From Streptomyces nodosus (GTDB taxonomy: Bacteria > Actinomycetota > Actinomycetes > Streptomycetales > Streptomycetaceae), in contig NZ_CP023747.1 in the NCBI RefSeq assembly GCF_008704995.1, positions 7,536,001-7,600,000 on the forward strand: a DNA stretch of 64,000 nucleotides. The letters run 5' to 3'. Both the position numbers and the translations under genes were made by a program. Under the pieces are notes generated by a model. The model was not told the origin of the DNA and did not search any database. It saw nothing but the letters and a program-made list of their open reading frames with translations. Shown in pieces: positions 52,579 through 61,923 of the stretch (position 1 is its first letter; each line of letters starts with the position of its first letter).

Positions 52579-53799
52579 TCAGGGGCGACTCGGACGAGGT
52601 TCCTTCGAGACGTCCTTCACGAACACGATGCCGTCACTGTCCGCCAGATGGGCCGGGTCGAGCGGGGCGTAGCCGAACCAGGGAGACACCCGGGGCGCCG
52701 GCCGCCTGTCGCCGAGGGCGGCGGCCAGCCGCGGGGCGTCGATGACGCAGCGGTCCTCCGGGAGGGCGTAGAGGAGTCCTTCGACGGTGTCCGGCGGCGG
52801 GGTGTCCACTCCCTGGTGCCGGATCGTGCCGAGGGCCGTGGGCGCGAAGGCGTACTCCTCGCCGAGCCGGGCGCTCACCAGCGCACCGGCGCTCCACCAC
52901 TCCACCGACCCCTGCCACATTTGCATGGTGCTCTTCTCCCGCTGGAGATGGGAGTTGTGGGCGTGGACGAGTGCCGGGCCCCGAGCGGCGAGGGCAAGGA
53001 GGTTGTGGGCCATCATCGCGTCGCGCAGCGCGCACAGCCGCGTCATACGGGCCGGTGAGGTGTCGGCCATCCAGTGGTGGTAGCGCAGCAGGCCGGTCGC
53101 GGTCCGCCCGTACAGGCAGGCCCGGTCCCAGTCCTCCCGCGAGGTGGCCGCGAGCAGGTGCGGTGTCTGGGCGTCGAGCAGCGCCACCAGATCGTCGGCG
53201 AGCAGCCGCAACTCCCTGGCCTCGACCGACCGCCCCACAGACCGGGCCGGGTCCATCATCGCTGCGGGGTCGGTCCACCGGTCGTCGGTGCCGAGCAGAC
53301 CGTCGAGGGTGTCCATGGTGCAGGGGAGCAGATCCGCGTCCACCCGGGCCGCGAGGTAGTCGTGAAGTGCGGTGAGGGCCTCCCGGGGGCTCGCGGCGTG
53401 GGTGATCTCCAGCGGGCCGTCGAAACCGGCGAAGCGGAGCCACTCGGACGCGGGCCGGCCGGCGTTGTAGGCGCGCATCCAGTGCACCAGTTCGCGGTTG
53501 CCGGCGAAGGCGCCCCAGCCGTGACTGAACCCATGCTCCATGACCTCGTCGAGGGTGCCGGTTCCCGAGGTGATGTGGTCGTCCACGGCCAGCCCCGTCA
53601 TGCAGTCGCTCTCGATCGCGATCGTTCGGTAGCCCTCCTCCTCGACAAGCTGCCGGAACAGCTCGTTGCGCAGCCTGAGCAGGGTGTCCTCGCCATGGGT
53701 GGGCTCGCCCAGAGCCAGCAGCCGGGGCCGGGCCGGGAGCAGCCTCAGGACGACGGCAGCGTCGACGACATGGGCGGCGTCCTTGATGTCAGTAGCCAT
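52579..53799 (-). CDS. Erythromycin-esterase-family protein
   Basis: A 406-residue EreA/succinoglycan-synthesis-like hydrolase. The active-site region GEPTHGED (His35), AIESD (Glu about 71) and AHNSHLQR (His about 280) are conserved. Related enzymes open macrolide lactones, but many homologues have other substrates. It is divergent from a MerR-type regulator with a perfect dyad between them. It converges on the dioxygenase gene, so it is adjacent to but not in the NRPS operon; a self-resistance role against an esterified peptide is conceivable but speculative. Start at ATG 53799, since the upstream extension has no family character. Confidence 0.85.
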   Translation of the reverse strand: MATDIKDAAHVVDAAVVLRLLPARPRLLALGEPTHGEDTLLRLRNELFRQLVEEEGYRTIAIESDCMTGLAVDDHITSGTGTLDEVMEHGFSHGWGAFAGNRELVHWMRAYNAGRPASEWLRFAGFDGPLEITHAASPREALTALHDYLAARVDADLLPCTMDTLDGLLGTDDRWTDPAAMMDPARSVGRSVEARELRLLADDLVALLDAQTPHLLAATSREDWDRACLYGRTATGLLRYHHWMADTSPARMTRLCALRDAMMAHNLLALAARGPALVHAHNSHLQREKSTMQMWQGSVEWWSAGALVSARLGEEYAFAPTALGTIRHQGVDTPPPDTVEGLLYALPEDRCVIDAPRLAAALGDRRPAPRVSPWFGYAPLDPAHLADSDGIVFVKDVSKEPRPSRP

Positions 53800-53802
53800 G
53801 CC

Positions 53803-53820
53803 TTCAACGCTATCGTTGAA
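53803..53820. promoter_or_regulatory. MerR operator dyad
   Basis: TTCAACG-CTAT-CGTTGAA is a perfect inverted repeat 38 bp before the MerR start and 4 bp before the esterase start; a further half-site GGTTGAA follows at 53826-53832. Confidence 0.7.
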
Positions 53821-53857
53821 CCCTCGGTTGAAACTTTGCCGCGGTATCGTCGCTGAC

Positions 53858-54580
53858 ATGGGCCAAAACCTTCAAAGCGGCGAGCGCCTCAGGCCGGTCG
53901 ATCTGGCGCGCGGGCACGGTCTGTCCACGCAGGCGGTCAGGAACTACGAGGAGGCCGGCATCCTTCCGCCCGCCGATCGCACACCCCACGGCTACCGCAC
54001 CTACACCCCGCTGCACGCACAGGCCCTGAGCGCCTTCCTCGCCCTGGTGCCCGGCCACGGCCACCCGACGGCGACGTCGATCATGCGGGCCGTGAACCGG
54101 GGAGCGGTCGACGAGGCGTTCCGACTCCTCGACGAGAGCCACGCCCAGCTCCTCGACGACCGCCGGACCCTCCAGGCCGTGGAGAGCGCCCTCCGTGACC
54201 TGGAGCCCACCACGACGCCCGAGCCGGCCGCGGTGAGCGGCACCTTCATCGGTCCACTGGCGGGGAAGCTCGGGATCCGGCCCGCGACACTGCGCACCTG
54301 GGAGCGCGCCGGTCTGGTGACCCCGCGCCGCGACCCACGGACCGGGTACCGCGTCTACCACCAGTCCGATGTACGGGACGCCCGACTGGCCCACCAGCTC
54401 AGGCGGGGCGGCTATCTGCTGGAGCAGATCGCCCCGCTGCTCGCCCAGGTGCGAGCGGCCGGCGGGCTGAAGCCCCTGGAGACCGCACTGCGCGACTGGC
54501 ACGGCCGACTGTCCAGCCGCAGCCGCGCGATGCTGACCGGCGCCGCCGAACTGGACGAGTACCTCCGCCGGCGCGAATGA
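53858..54580 (+). CDS. MerR-family regulator with two HTH domains
   Basis: A 240-residue protein with two MerR DNA-binding domains. The first spans residues 10-60 (VDLARGHGLSTQAVRNYEEA then GYRTYTP), and the second about 128-190 (LAGKLGIRPATLRTWERAG, then DPRTGYRVYHQSDVRDA). No C-terminal Cys-rich metal site or ligand domain is seen; a short helical tail ends the protein. Ordinary MerR proteins have one such domain and dimerise, so a tandem protein may bind as a pseudo-dimer. It is divergent from the erythromycin-esterase-like gene. Confidence 0.87.
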   Translation: MGQNLQSGERLRPVDLARGHGLSTQAVRNYEEAGILPPADRTPHGYRTYTPLHAQALSAFLALVPGHGHPTATSIMRAVNRGAVDEAFRLLDESHAQLLDDRRTLQAVESALRDLEPTTTPEPAAVSGTFIGPLAGKLGIRPATLRTWERAGLVTPRRDPRTGYRVYHQSDVRDARLAHQLRRGGYLLEQIAPLLAQVRAAGGLKPLETALRDWHGRLSSRSRAMLTGAAELDEYLRRRE

Positions 54581-54766
54581 GACGTCGGCCGCCGGCCGGA
54601 GAGCACACGAGCCGCAGACCAGCCACTCGGTCGACGGCCGCGTCGTCCGTCGTCCGTGTTCCGCAGCCACCGCACACCTGTCGAGGCGATGCGAGACTGG
54701 TGGAAAACACCCGCTTACGGCTGATTCGGCACGATCAGCAGCCGCTAGGCGAGGGAGGAAACGACC

Positions 54767-55654
54767 ATGATCTCCGCGGCATTTCCGTACCCGAAGCAGC
54801 GCCGGCGGGTTCTCGGCCTCGAGATGGCGTATGTGGAGATCGGCGAGGGCGACCCCGTCGTGCTGCTGCACGGTAATCCCACCTCGTCGTACCTCTGGCG
54901 CAATGTGCTGCCGTATCTGCAGTCGCGGGGCCGCTGCATCGCCCCCGACCTGATCGGCATGGGCGACTCCGACAAGCTGCCCGACAGCGGGCCAGGCTCA
55001 TATCGCTTCGTGGAGCACCGGCGCCATCTCGACGCCTTGCTGGATGCTCTGGACGTGCATGAGCGCGTCACGCTGGTCGTTCATGACTGGGGCTCGGCGC
55101 TCGGCTTCGACTGGGCCAACCGCCACCGTGAGGCGGTCAAGGGCATCGCCTATATGGAGGCGATCGTGCGACCGCAGGCCTGGGACCACTGGGACAGGAT
55201 GGGACAGCGCTTGCTCCTGCACGAGCTGCGCTCCGAGGCCGGCGAGACGATGGTCCTGCGGGACAACCTCTTCGTCGAACAGGTGCTGCCGCAGGCCGTC
55301 CTGCGCACCCTCTCGGCCGAGGAGATGGCGGCGTACCGAAGGCCGTTCGCCGAGCCCGGCGAGGGACGTCGGCCGACACTGACCTGGCCCCGGGAGATCC
55401 CCATCGAGGGTGAGCCCGCCGATGTGGCCGCGATCACGGCCGCCTACGCGGACTGGCTGGCCACGAGCGACGTACCCAAACTGTTCGTGAAGGCCGAGCC
55501 GGGCGCGATCCTCGCCAGCGACTGGCTGCTCGACTTCGTCCGCAAGTGGCCGGCACAGACCGAGGTGACGGTGCCAGGAATCCACTTCGTCCAGGAAGAC
55601 TCCCCGGACGAGATCGGACGGGCCATCGCCGACTGGATGGAGACGCTGAGCTGA
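54767..55654 (+). CDS. Haloalkane dehalogenase (alpha/beta hydrolase)
   Basis: A 295-residue haloalkane dehalogenase of the DhaA/LinB subfamily. Nucleophile Asp107 (HDWGSALGF), acid Glu131 (YMEAIV), base His273 (GIHFVQED), and halide-stabilising Asn37 (HGNPTS) and Trp108 are all in place. It hydrolyses C-halogen bonds to alcohol and halide in the cytoplasm. GGGAGG precedes the ATG. No degradative genes adjoin, so it is a stand-alone enzyme; 186 bp upstream contain no recognisable operator. Confidence 0.92.
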   Translation: MISAAFPYPKQRRRVLGLEMAYVEIGEGDPVVLLHGNPTSSYLWRNVLPYLQSRGRCIAPDLIGMGDSDKLPDSGPGSYRFVEHRRHLDALLDALDVHERVTLVVHDWGSALGFDWANRHREAVKGIAYMEAIVRPQAWDHWDRMGQRLLLHELRSEAGETMVLRDNLFVEQVLPQAVLRTLSAEEMAAYRRPFAEPGEGRRPTLTWPREIPIEGEPADVAAITAAYADWLATSDVPKLFVKAEPGAILASDWLLDFVRKWPAQTEVTVPGIHFVQEDSPDEIGRAIADWMETLS

Positions 55655-55725
55655 CGGGGCCCCCTTCTGGCCGCCGGAGCGGGACCTTTCGGCCGATGAG
55701 GTGGTCGATATCGCCCGGACTGGTC

Positions 55726-56691
55726 CTAGTCGACTCGGACCACGTACTTTCCCCGCACTCCGCCCGCCTCCAGCGCCCGGTGGGCCGCCGCTGTCTCCTC
55801 CAGGGGGAAGACCTCGTCCACCGCCGGGCGTAGCCTTCCCTCCGCCACCTCGCGGGCGAGGTCGTCGAAGAGGGCCCGCTTGGGGTCGCCGCTGAAGAAG
55901 CGCACCCGGCCGCGCCCGTGTACGGCGCTGGCCGCGATGTAGCCGAGCGAGGCGGCGAGCCGGGTCTGGTCGAAGGTGATGGTGACCATGCGTCCGCCGG
56001 GTTTCAACAGGCGCCGGAAGGCCCGCAGATCGGTGCCCGCCGTGTCGAGGACCACGTCGAACAGGCCCAGCTCCGCCGGGGCGACGGTCCGGTGGTCGAC
56101 GGCATGGCGGGCGCCGAGGGAGCGGACGAAGTCCAGGTTGGCGGCGCGGGCCAGGGCCGTGACCTCGGCGCCGTACGCCTGCCCGAGCTGGACGGCGGCG
56201 TTGCCGACCCCTCCCGCCGCGCCCCGTACGAGCAGCCGTTCGCCGGGGCGCAGTGCGGCCTTGTCGCGGAGCGCGGTGACGGCCGTGGTGGCCACCGGCA
56301 GTGCGGCGGCGGTCACCAGGTCCAGTCCGTCCGGGACCCGGCCGAGCCGTTCGGCCCGCACGGTCACATATTCGGCGGCGCTGCCGAACCCGGAGAGACG
56401 GCCCATGACACCCCACACCCGGTCGCCGACCGCTACGCCCCTCGTACCGGTGCCGAGTGCGGCGACCTCACCGGTGAAGTCCAGCCCGATGCGCTTGGGG
56501 AACCTCCGGCCGGTGAGGAGGCGGAGGCGACCGGAACGGGCCGCCAGTTCGCCGCCGTTGACGCTGAACGCACGCACCCGGACGAGGACCTCGCCGGGTG
56601 CGGGTTGGGGGCGGGGTACCCGGCCCACGTACAACACCTCGGGGCCGCCGAAGCGGTCGAACAATACTGCTTTCATCGTGCGGTCGTTCAT
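55726..56691 (-). CDS. NADPH:quinone oxidoreductase-like MDR enzyme
   Basis: A 321-residue MDR protein. GroES-like N-terminus includes RIGLDFTGEVAALGTGTRG; the cofactor motif is RGAAGGVGNAAVQLGQAYGA (about residues 155-174). There are no zinc-binding Cys/His clusters, so it is in the zinc-independent quinone-reductase group. ATG 56691 with AAGGTGAG upstream is used; ATG 56676 is also in frame. It is divergent from a TetR gene across a perfect 22-bp palindrome and is that regulator's probable target. Confidence 0.87.
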   Translation of the reverse strand: MNDRTMKAVLFDRFGGPEVLYVGRVPRPQPAPGEVLVRVRAFSVNGGELAARSGRLRLLTGRRFPKRIGLDFTGEVAALGTGTRGVAVGDRVWGVMGRLSGFGSAAEYVTVRAERLGRVPDGLDLVTAAALPVATTAVTALRDKAALRPGERLLVRGAAGGVGNAAVQLGQAYGAEVTALARAANLDFVRSLGARHAVDHRTVAPAELGLFDVVLDTAGTDLRAFRRLLKPGGRMVTITFDQTRLAASLGYIAASAVHGRGRVRFFSGDPKRALFDDLAREVAEGRLRPAVDEVFPLEETAAAHRALEAGGVRGKYVVRVD

Positions 56692-56751
56692 CGTTCTCAC
56701 CTTCGCCGCCAGTGGCCGTGCGGGGGACCAGGGCGCCGAGCGTAGGCTGTG

Positions 56752-56773
56752 AAACGGACGAGATCGTCCGTTT
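56752..56773. promoter_or_regulatory. Perfect 22-bp TetR operator
   Basis: AAACGGACGA (56752-56761) and TCGTCCGTTT (56764-56773) with a 2-bp centre, 18 bp before the TetR start. Confidence 0.85.
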
Positions 56774-56791
56774 GGCCGGAGGTGAGAGACA

Positions 56792-57460
56792 GTGGTGGGT
56801 GAATCCTCTCGGATCGCGGGCCCGGACGGGCTGCGGACCGACGCCCGGCGCAATCGGGGGCGCATTCTGGTCGCCGCCCGCGCAGTCTTCGCCGAGCACG
56901 GCATCGATGCGCCCATGGCGACCGTCGCGCGTCGGGCGGGAGTCGGCGTGGCCACGCTGTACCGGCATTTCCCGACCCGGGACGTCCTGGTGCGAGCCGC
57001 GTTCGCCGAGCAGATGAAGACCTGTGCCGGGACCCTCACCGAGGCGCTGGCCGACCCCGACCCCTGGCAGGGCTTCCAGCGGCTGATCGAGACGGTCTGC
57101 GAACTCCAGCGGGAGGAAAGGGGGTTCCCCGCCGCGTTCCTCGCGGCCTTCCCGGACAGCACGGTGCAGCACGCCCGGGCCAGGGAACAGGCCGAGCGGG
57201 ACCTCATGACCCTGGTCCGCAGGGCCCAGGCGGCGGGCGCACTCCGGGCCGACTTCCACCCCTCCGACCTCACCGTGGCCCTGCTGGCCCACTGCGGCCT
57301 GGTCACCGCGCTGCCGCACGACCGCGCGGCGTCCCGGCGCCTGGTGGCGTATCTCCTCCAGTCGTTCCGCACCGAGGCGGCCCACGGGCCGCTGCCCCCG
57401 CCCAGCGCGCTGTCGCTCGGGAGTGTCCCGCTCGCCACCGACAGCTCCCCGGGCCGGTGA
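56792..57460 (+). CDS. TetR-family regulator
   Basis: A 222-residue TetR protein: HTH in residues 24-70 (RILVAARAVFAEHGIDAPMA, VARRAGVGVATLYRHFPTRD) followed by a TetR_C_13-like ligand domain and a Pro/Ser-rich tail. GTG start after GGAGGTGAGAG. Its operator is the 22-bp palindrome shared with the divergent quinone oxidoreductase. This TetR/MDR pair repeats the architecture at 11.5-13.2 kb and 60.2-61.8 kb. Confidence 0.9.
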   Translation: MVGESSRIAGPDGLRTDARRNRGRILVAARAVFAEHGIDAPMATVARRAGVGVATLYRHFPTRDVLVRAAFAEQMKTCAGTLTEALADPDPWQGFQRLIETVCELQREERGFPAAFLAAFPDSTVQHARAREQAERDLMTLVRRAQAAGALRADFHPSDLTVALLAHCGLVTALPHDRAASRRLVAYLLQSFRTEAAHGPLPPPSALSLGSVPLATDSSPGR

Positions 57461-57523
57461 CCGTCCAGTACCTGATGCGCGGCAACGCAGGAGCAGGAAG
57501 CCGGGCGCGCATATGTCGCACCG

Positions 57524-58123
57524 TCACGAGTGGCCGGGAAAGTCTCCTCGGGCCGTGCGGTACAGGCCGATCATGAGGAGGGCGGCGGAGCCCGCCCAGG
57601 AGAGGACGTCGGAGGGCTGTGCCGCGGGCCAGGCCCACCAGTGTGCCGCCTGTCCCGGTCCGTAGCCGAAGACCGAGACGGTCAGGGCGAGCAGCGTGGG
57701 GATCACTGTGGAAGCGTGGTTTCCGAGGACTGTTCTGCCGATGAGAGCGAGCCCGGTGTAGCAGGCCAGATTGCGGACGGCGGACTCAGCGAGGAAGCCG
57801 TCGACGCCGCTGATCCATCCTGCTGCGACCGGGGTCGCCACAGCGGCCGTTGCCGCCACCACCGCGAGGGCGAGCAGGGAATCGCGAACGGCGACGCGTC
57901 GTACCGCCGTCGCCTCGACGGGGGTGGGCGTGCCGTAGCAGGCGTTGAGGGCGATGGCCGGTGCCAGCGGGGCGAAGAGAACGAACGGGACGCTCGCCGA
58001 TGTCGCTCCGCCCAGTTGGGGCAGCGGAAGGCTGGTGTTCCCGACGGCGAGCGTCGTCATCCAGAACCCGGCGGTGACGACCGCGAGGAGGACCGTGCGC
58101 CGGGTGTAAAGCCACCAGGTCAT
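57524..58123 (-). CDS. Membrane protein of ABC transporter operon (199 aa)
   Basis: A 199-residue polytopic protein with about five or six hydrophobic helices (for example TVLLAVVTAGFWMTTLAVG and LLALAVVAATAAVATPVAAG), no enzymatic motif. Its ATG overlaps the preceding gene's stop by 4 bp. It is the last gene of an ATPase/permease/membrane triad and is presumably a second permease subunit. Confidence 0.78.
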   Translation of the reverse strand: MTWWLYTRRTVLLAVVTAGFWMTTLAVGNTSLPLPQLGGATSASVPFVLFAPLAPAIALNACYGTPTPVEATAVRRVAVRDSLLALAVVAATAAVATPVAAGWISGVDGFLAESAVRNLACYTGLALIGRTVLGNHASTVIPTLLALTVSVFGYGPGQAAHWWAWPAAQPSDVLSWAGSAALLMIGLYRTARGDFPGHS

Positions 58124-59433
58124 CGTGGCAGGCACCGCGCCCGGGCGAGGGTGGACCGGTACCAGTTCTTCTGGCTGGTCACGCTGCCGTGGAGGACATC
58201 CGCGACAGGCCCCCAGGTCTGTGGGTCGGTTCGACGTCGGGCTTCCTGTGGGCTCATGCCTGCGCGAACGGAGAGCCAGATGCGGAGTTCTTCCTCGGAC
58301 GCGAAAGCCTGTTGTGCCGCTTTGGCCGGGTCGGCCGGACAGTCTGTGTCGCTCTCGATGCCCGGGTCGTCGACCAGGACCGTGGTGAGGTCGGCGGTGA
58401 TACCGGCCATGATGTCCTGGCCGGTGAAGCCGGGGTCCTGCTTGACCGTGACGGTCCATTGCGTCCGGCTCGGGTGCCGGTTGCTTTCGGTGACGACCGC
58501 CGGTGGAGTCACTCCCGCGAGACGGAGGCGTGCGACCGCCGCGCTGACCGTACGGGCCGTCTCGGTGAGGCGGGATGCGTGTTCGGGCCAGACGCACACC
58601 CGGGTGTCCTGGGAATCGGCGCAGATCAGGTCGGACGCGGGACGCGGGCGAACCGCGTCGGGGCCGAATGTGTTCACCAGGCTGACGCCCCCGGCAGTGG
58701 TGGCCATGGCGGCGATCACCGCCAATGCGGCACCCGCGTAGGGGACGGAGTCGGGCAGGCCCCCCAGACGGGGGGTGCCCCGGGACACGGCCGCCGCGGC
58801 GACTGCCAGGCCGGCCAGGCCGACAGCCACCAGCGCGGGTGCCAGGATCCCTTTCGGGTCGACTGCGGTGGTGCTCATGCAGCAGCCGGCGGCCGGCCGA
58901 GTGAGATGCCGCAGCCACAGGGGCTCCAGCGCGGGCGGATACACGTTCCACAGATAGTCGCCGACGAGGACCACCGGGACGGCGGCCACGGCGGGCAACC
59001 ACATGCCGAGCGCGTAACCGGCGACGACATGGGCGCATACGACGACACCGGCCGAGGCGATGATCCTGGCATCCGGCCACCCGGGAGCCGACTCCATCCG
59101 CAGGCGAGCGACCGCGACTGCCACCGCGAGGGCGAGAAGACCCAACAGTACGACCGGCACCAGGGATGCCCCGGCGATCTGCCACCCGCTGCGGGCCGGG
59201 GTCCCGTCCCCGATCTTGGCTCGGCGGAGCCTGCCGGCTTCCCACGCCGCACACGCCGCGGTCACCGGGGCGATGAAGTTCAGAGCGGTGACCGCCCCGG
59301 CGGTGGCCGCGGGCCAGTAGCCGTCCAGATCACCGGAGACATAATCCGAGGACACATGGAGGACCACGATGCAGAGAAGCAGGGGAGCAGCGAGCACAGC
59401 CGAGTTGGCGCGCGGGTGCACACGGAACAGCAC
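58120..59433 (-). CDS. ABC-2-like permease with large soluble domain (437 aa)
   Basis: A 437-residue membrane protein. About six hydrophobic segments lie in residues 10-250; residues about 260-400 form a large soluble, presumably extracytoplasmic domain with two Cys (CADSQDTRVCVW) that could form a disulfide. The GTG start shares one base with the ATPase stop. It would form the membrane channel for the ATPase encoded upstream. Substrate unknown; peptide immunity/export or lipid-linked substrates are common for this layout. Confidence 0.75.
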   Translation of the reverse strand: MLFRVHPRANSAVLAAPLLLCIVVLHVSSDYVSGDLDGYWPAATAGAVTALNFIAPVTAACAAWEAGRLRRAKIGDGTPARSGWQIAGASLVPVVLLGLLALAVAVAVARLRMESAPGWPDARIIASAGVVVCAHVVAGYALGMWLPAVAAVPVVLVGDYLWNVYPPALEPLWLRHLTRPAAGCCMSTTAVDPKGILAPALVAVGLAGLAVAAAAVSRGTPRLGGLPDSVPYAGAALAVIAAMATTAGGVSLVNTFGPDAVRPRPASDLICADSQDTRVCVWPEHASRLTETARTVSAAVARLRLAGVTPPAVVTESNRHPSRTQWTVTVKQDPGFTGQDIMAGITADLTTVLVDDPGIESDTDCPADPAKAAQQAFASEEELRIWLSVRAGMSPQEARRRTDPQTWGPVADVLHGSVTSQKNWYRSTLARARCLPR

Positions 59434-60179
59434 TATGCCTCGCCCCCGTCGAGAACCGCAGCATAGGCGCCCTCCGCGAGCCGGCCCGAGGCGGTGTCAG
59501 TCGGGGCCAGGGCATGGAATTCCGCGACCGTACCGCTGAACCGGACCGTCCCGTCCGACAGGACCACCACATGGTCGTAGACCTCGGACAGGTCCTCGGT
59601 CTGGTGTGTGGAGACGACGATGTCGGCATCCTCGGAGAGCTGCTCGACGACCTTCCGGAACGTGCCCCGCTGCGCGGGGTCGAGACCTGCCGTCGGCTCG
59701 TCCATCAGAACAAGCCGCGACGAGTGAACCAGCGTCTGCGCCACACCCACCCGGCGCAGTTGTCCACCGGACAGCGAGGACGCCTGCTGTCCCGCCTTCT
59801 TGGCGAGTCCGACCCGACCGAGTGCCTCCAGCGCTCCGTCCCACGCGTCGCGTCGTGACATGCCCTTGAGCCAGCCGGCATAGGCGACCTGCTCCTGACA
59901 GGTCATACCTGGAACGGGAGTGATGTGCTGGGGCATCCACCCCACTTGGCGTCGATAGGCGCGCAGTTGGGAGCGCACGGCGGGGTCGAGTCCGGCGAAG
60001 GAGACGGTGCCGGAGCGAGGCTTCAAGGCCGAGGCGGCAAGAGCCAGCAGCGTGGTCTTGCCCGCACCGTTGGGCCCGAGCAACACGGTACGGCCCGGGG
60101 GGAAGGCGAAGCTGAGTCCGTCAAGGACGACCGGGCCTCGCCGGTACTGGTAGGTGCAGGAGTCGAACTCGACAGACAC
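59433..60179 (-). CDS. ABC transporter ATP-binding protein
   Basis: A 248-residue ATPase: Walker A GPNGAGKTT (residues 35-43), Q-loop, signature LSGGQLRRVGVAQ (about 134-146), Walker B RLVLMDEPTAGLD and switch His in STHQTED. It resembles the CcmA/YadG-type ATPases of ABC-2 exporters. It leads a three-gene operon with overlapping stop/start codons into the permease. The divergent side abuts the oxidoreductase terminator region; no operator seen. Confidence 0.92.
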   Translation of the reverse strand: MSVEFDSCTYQYRRGPVVLDGLSFAFPPGRTVLLGPNGAGKTTLLALAASALKPRSGTVSFAGLDPAVRSQLRAYRRQVGWMPQHITPVPGMTCQEQVAYAGWLKGMSRRDAWDGALEALGRVGLAKKAGQQASSLSGGQLRRVGVAQTLVHSSRLVLMDEPTAGLDPAQRGTFRKVVEQLSEDADIVVSTHQTEDLSEVYDHVVVLSDGTVRFSGTVAEFHALAPTDTASGRLAEGAYAAVLDGGEA

Positions 60180-60247
60180 AGCCTCAGGGCCTTCTTCAGG
60201 AGAACGTCGTTCCTACAGTGCGCTGCTCAGCCGGCTCGACCGGCCGG

Positions 60248-61186
60248 TCAGTTGTCGAACTCCAGGACGAGCCGCCCGCGCCTGCCTCGCTCCTCGAGCT
60301 TATGGTGGGCGCCCGAGGCTTGCTCCGCGGGGAGTACTCCGGCCACGCGGACGGTGAGCCGTCCGCTGCCCGCGAGGTCGCTCAGCCGGTCGAGCTTGTC
60401 GCCCGCCTCCACATAGTCGCGGACGAAGATCGGTGTGACGTGCACGCGGTCGGTTCCGTCGCCCTGGTAGCCACGAACCGTGACGACGGTGCCGCCGTCC
60501 TTGACCGCGGGCAGCGCGGCCGAATCGAGTACGGCGCAGTCGACGAGCCCGTCCACGCCGGCCGGGTGGCGGCGGCGGATCTCGGCCGCGAAGTCGTCCT
60601 CCCGCGGCACGATCTCGTCGGCGCCGCAGGCACGGACGAACGCCTCGTCCTGTCGGCCGGCGTCCGCGATCACGATCAGCCCTGCCAGCTTGGCGAGTTG
60701 GATGACGTACCCACCCACCGTCCCGGCCGCTCCGGACACCGCGACCGAGGCCCCGGCCGGGAGTGCCAGCGTGTCGAGCGCGAGTTGGGCCGTAAGACCG
60801 TTCATCGGGACGGTGGCTGCCTGGGTCTGCGAGAGTCCTGCCGGGACCTTCGCGACCGAACCCGACGGTACGACGAGGTCGGACCGGTAACCGCCGTGCT
60901 CGCCCGAAGGCACCACGATGGCCATGACCGCGTCCCCGGGCTCGAAGGGCCGGTCGACGTCGGGGCCGATCTCCGTGATCACGCCGGCGACCTCCATGCC
61001 CGGGACCCGCACGACGTCCGCCTCGTCCTGCCGAGGGCGGGAGCGGATCACGGCATCGGCCGGGTTGACAGTGGCACAGCCGACCCGGATCCTGACCTGT
61101 CCGGGGCCGAGTGGTTCGGCGGCCGGCCGGAGCTCTTCGAGCGCGTCCGGGCCGCCCGGTTGCCTCACTCCGATTGCGTGCACCAT
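60248..61186 (-). CDS. NADP-dependent quinone oxidoreductase-like MDR enzyme
   Basis: A 312-residue MDR protein. N-terminal part has VGCATVNPADAVIRSR and VPGMEVAGVITEIG; cofactor motif SGAAGTVGGYVIQLAKLAG (about residues 145-163). No zinc ligands. GGAG lies 8 nt before the ATG. It follows a TetR gene by 34 bp in the same direction, so the two are probably one operon, unlike the divergent TetR/MDR pairs elsewhere in the window. Confidence 0.87.
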   Translation of the reverse strand: MVHAIGVRQPGGPDALEELRPAAEPLGPGQVRIRVGCATVNPADAVIRSRPRQDEADVVRVPGMEVAGVITEIGPDVDRPFEPGDAVMAIVVPSGEHGGYRSDLVVPSGSVAKVPAGLSQTQAATVPMNGLTAQLALDTLALPAGASVAVSGAAGTVGGYVIQLAKLAGLIVIADAGRQDEAFVRACGADEIVPREDDFAAEIRRRHPAGVDGLVDCAVLDSAALPAVKDGGTVVTVRGYQGDGTDRVHVTPIFVRDYVEAGDKLDRLSDLAGSGRLTVRVAGVLPAEQASGAHHKLEERGRRGRLVLEFDN

Positions 61187-61220
61187 GGTGTCGACTCCAT
61201 GTCGTTCGCGGTGGGTTGGT

Positions 61221-61835
61221 TCAACGGGAGGGATTCGGCCGCGAGACGGGGGCCTTGAGCCCTTCCAGGAGCAAGGTGCACACCTCGTCGAGTTCCGTGC
61301 CGATGCCCGGGTTCTGCCACTCGGACGCGTGAGCGATGTGGTTGAACCGGGCCGTGGCATGGAAGACGGTGCGTGCGGTCGCGGCCGGATCACCGCATGC
61401 GAAGCTGCCGTCCGACGCACCGGCGGCGACGATGACCTCCAGTTGGTGCAGCAGATCAGCGATGTGCTCGGCGGCGACGCTGCTGTGCGCGGCTGCCAGG
61501 GCTCCATAGGCCGCGAACAGTTCCGGATCCTCGCGGATCTTGGTCTGCTTCACGGTCAGTACCGCCATGAGCCAGGTCCGGAGCCGTTGGGGCGGCGGGA
61601 GGGCGGTGTCATGGGCGATTGCGGCCAGGGTGTCCCGGTTCTGGTTCAGCCACCGTCGGGTCACGGCCTCGCGCAGTGCCTGCTTGGAGGCGAAGTGCTT
61701 ATAGACAGCGGCGTGGCTGACGCCGAGCGCCCGGGAGACATCGACGACCGTGGCCTTGGCCGGCCCGTGGCGGCGCAAGATCTCTTCGGTGGCCGCCAGA
61801 ATGCGGTCCGGATTCAGGGGTACGCCTGCGGGCAT
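61221..61835 (-). CDS. TetR-family regulator
   Basis: A 204-residue TetR protein with HTH in residues 10-55 (RILAATEEILRRHGPAKATV, VSRALGVSHAAVYKHFASKQ) and a C-terminal domain of the WHG/TetR_C_33-like type. It is first in an operon with the MDR enzyme at 60248-61186. Upstream is a perfect GGTTACAG/CTGTAACC dyad (61924-61949), a likely autoregulatory operator. Confidence 0.88.
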   Translation of the reverse strand: MPAGVPLNPDRILAATEEILRRHGPAKATVVDVSRALGVSHAAVYKHFASKQALREAVTRRWLNQNRDTLAAIAHDTALPPPQRLRTWLMAVLTVKQTKIREDPELFAAYGALAAAHSSVAAEHIADLLHQLEVIVAAGASDGSFACGDPAATARTVFHATARFNHIAHASEWQNPGIGTELDEVCTLLLEGLKAPVSRPNPSR

Positions 61836-61923
61836 CAGCGGTCACCGTCCCAGACCGACCGATGGCACGCGCAACTCCGCGCCCAGCGTTGTCCGTTCCA
61901 TGGATCGAACGCTAGGCCGCACA

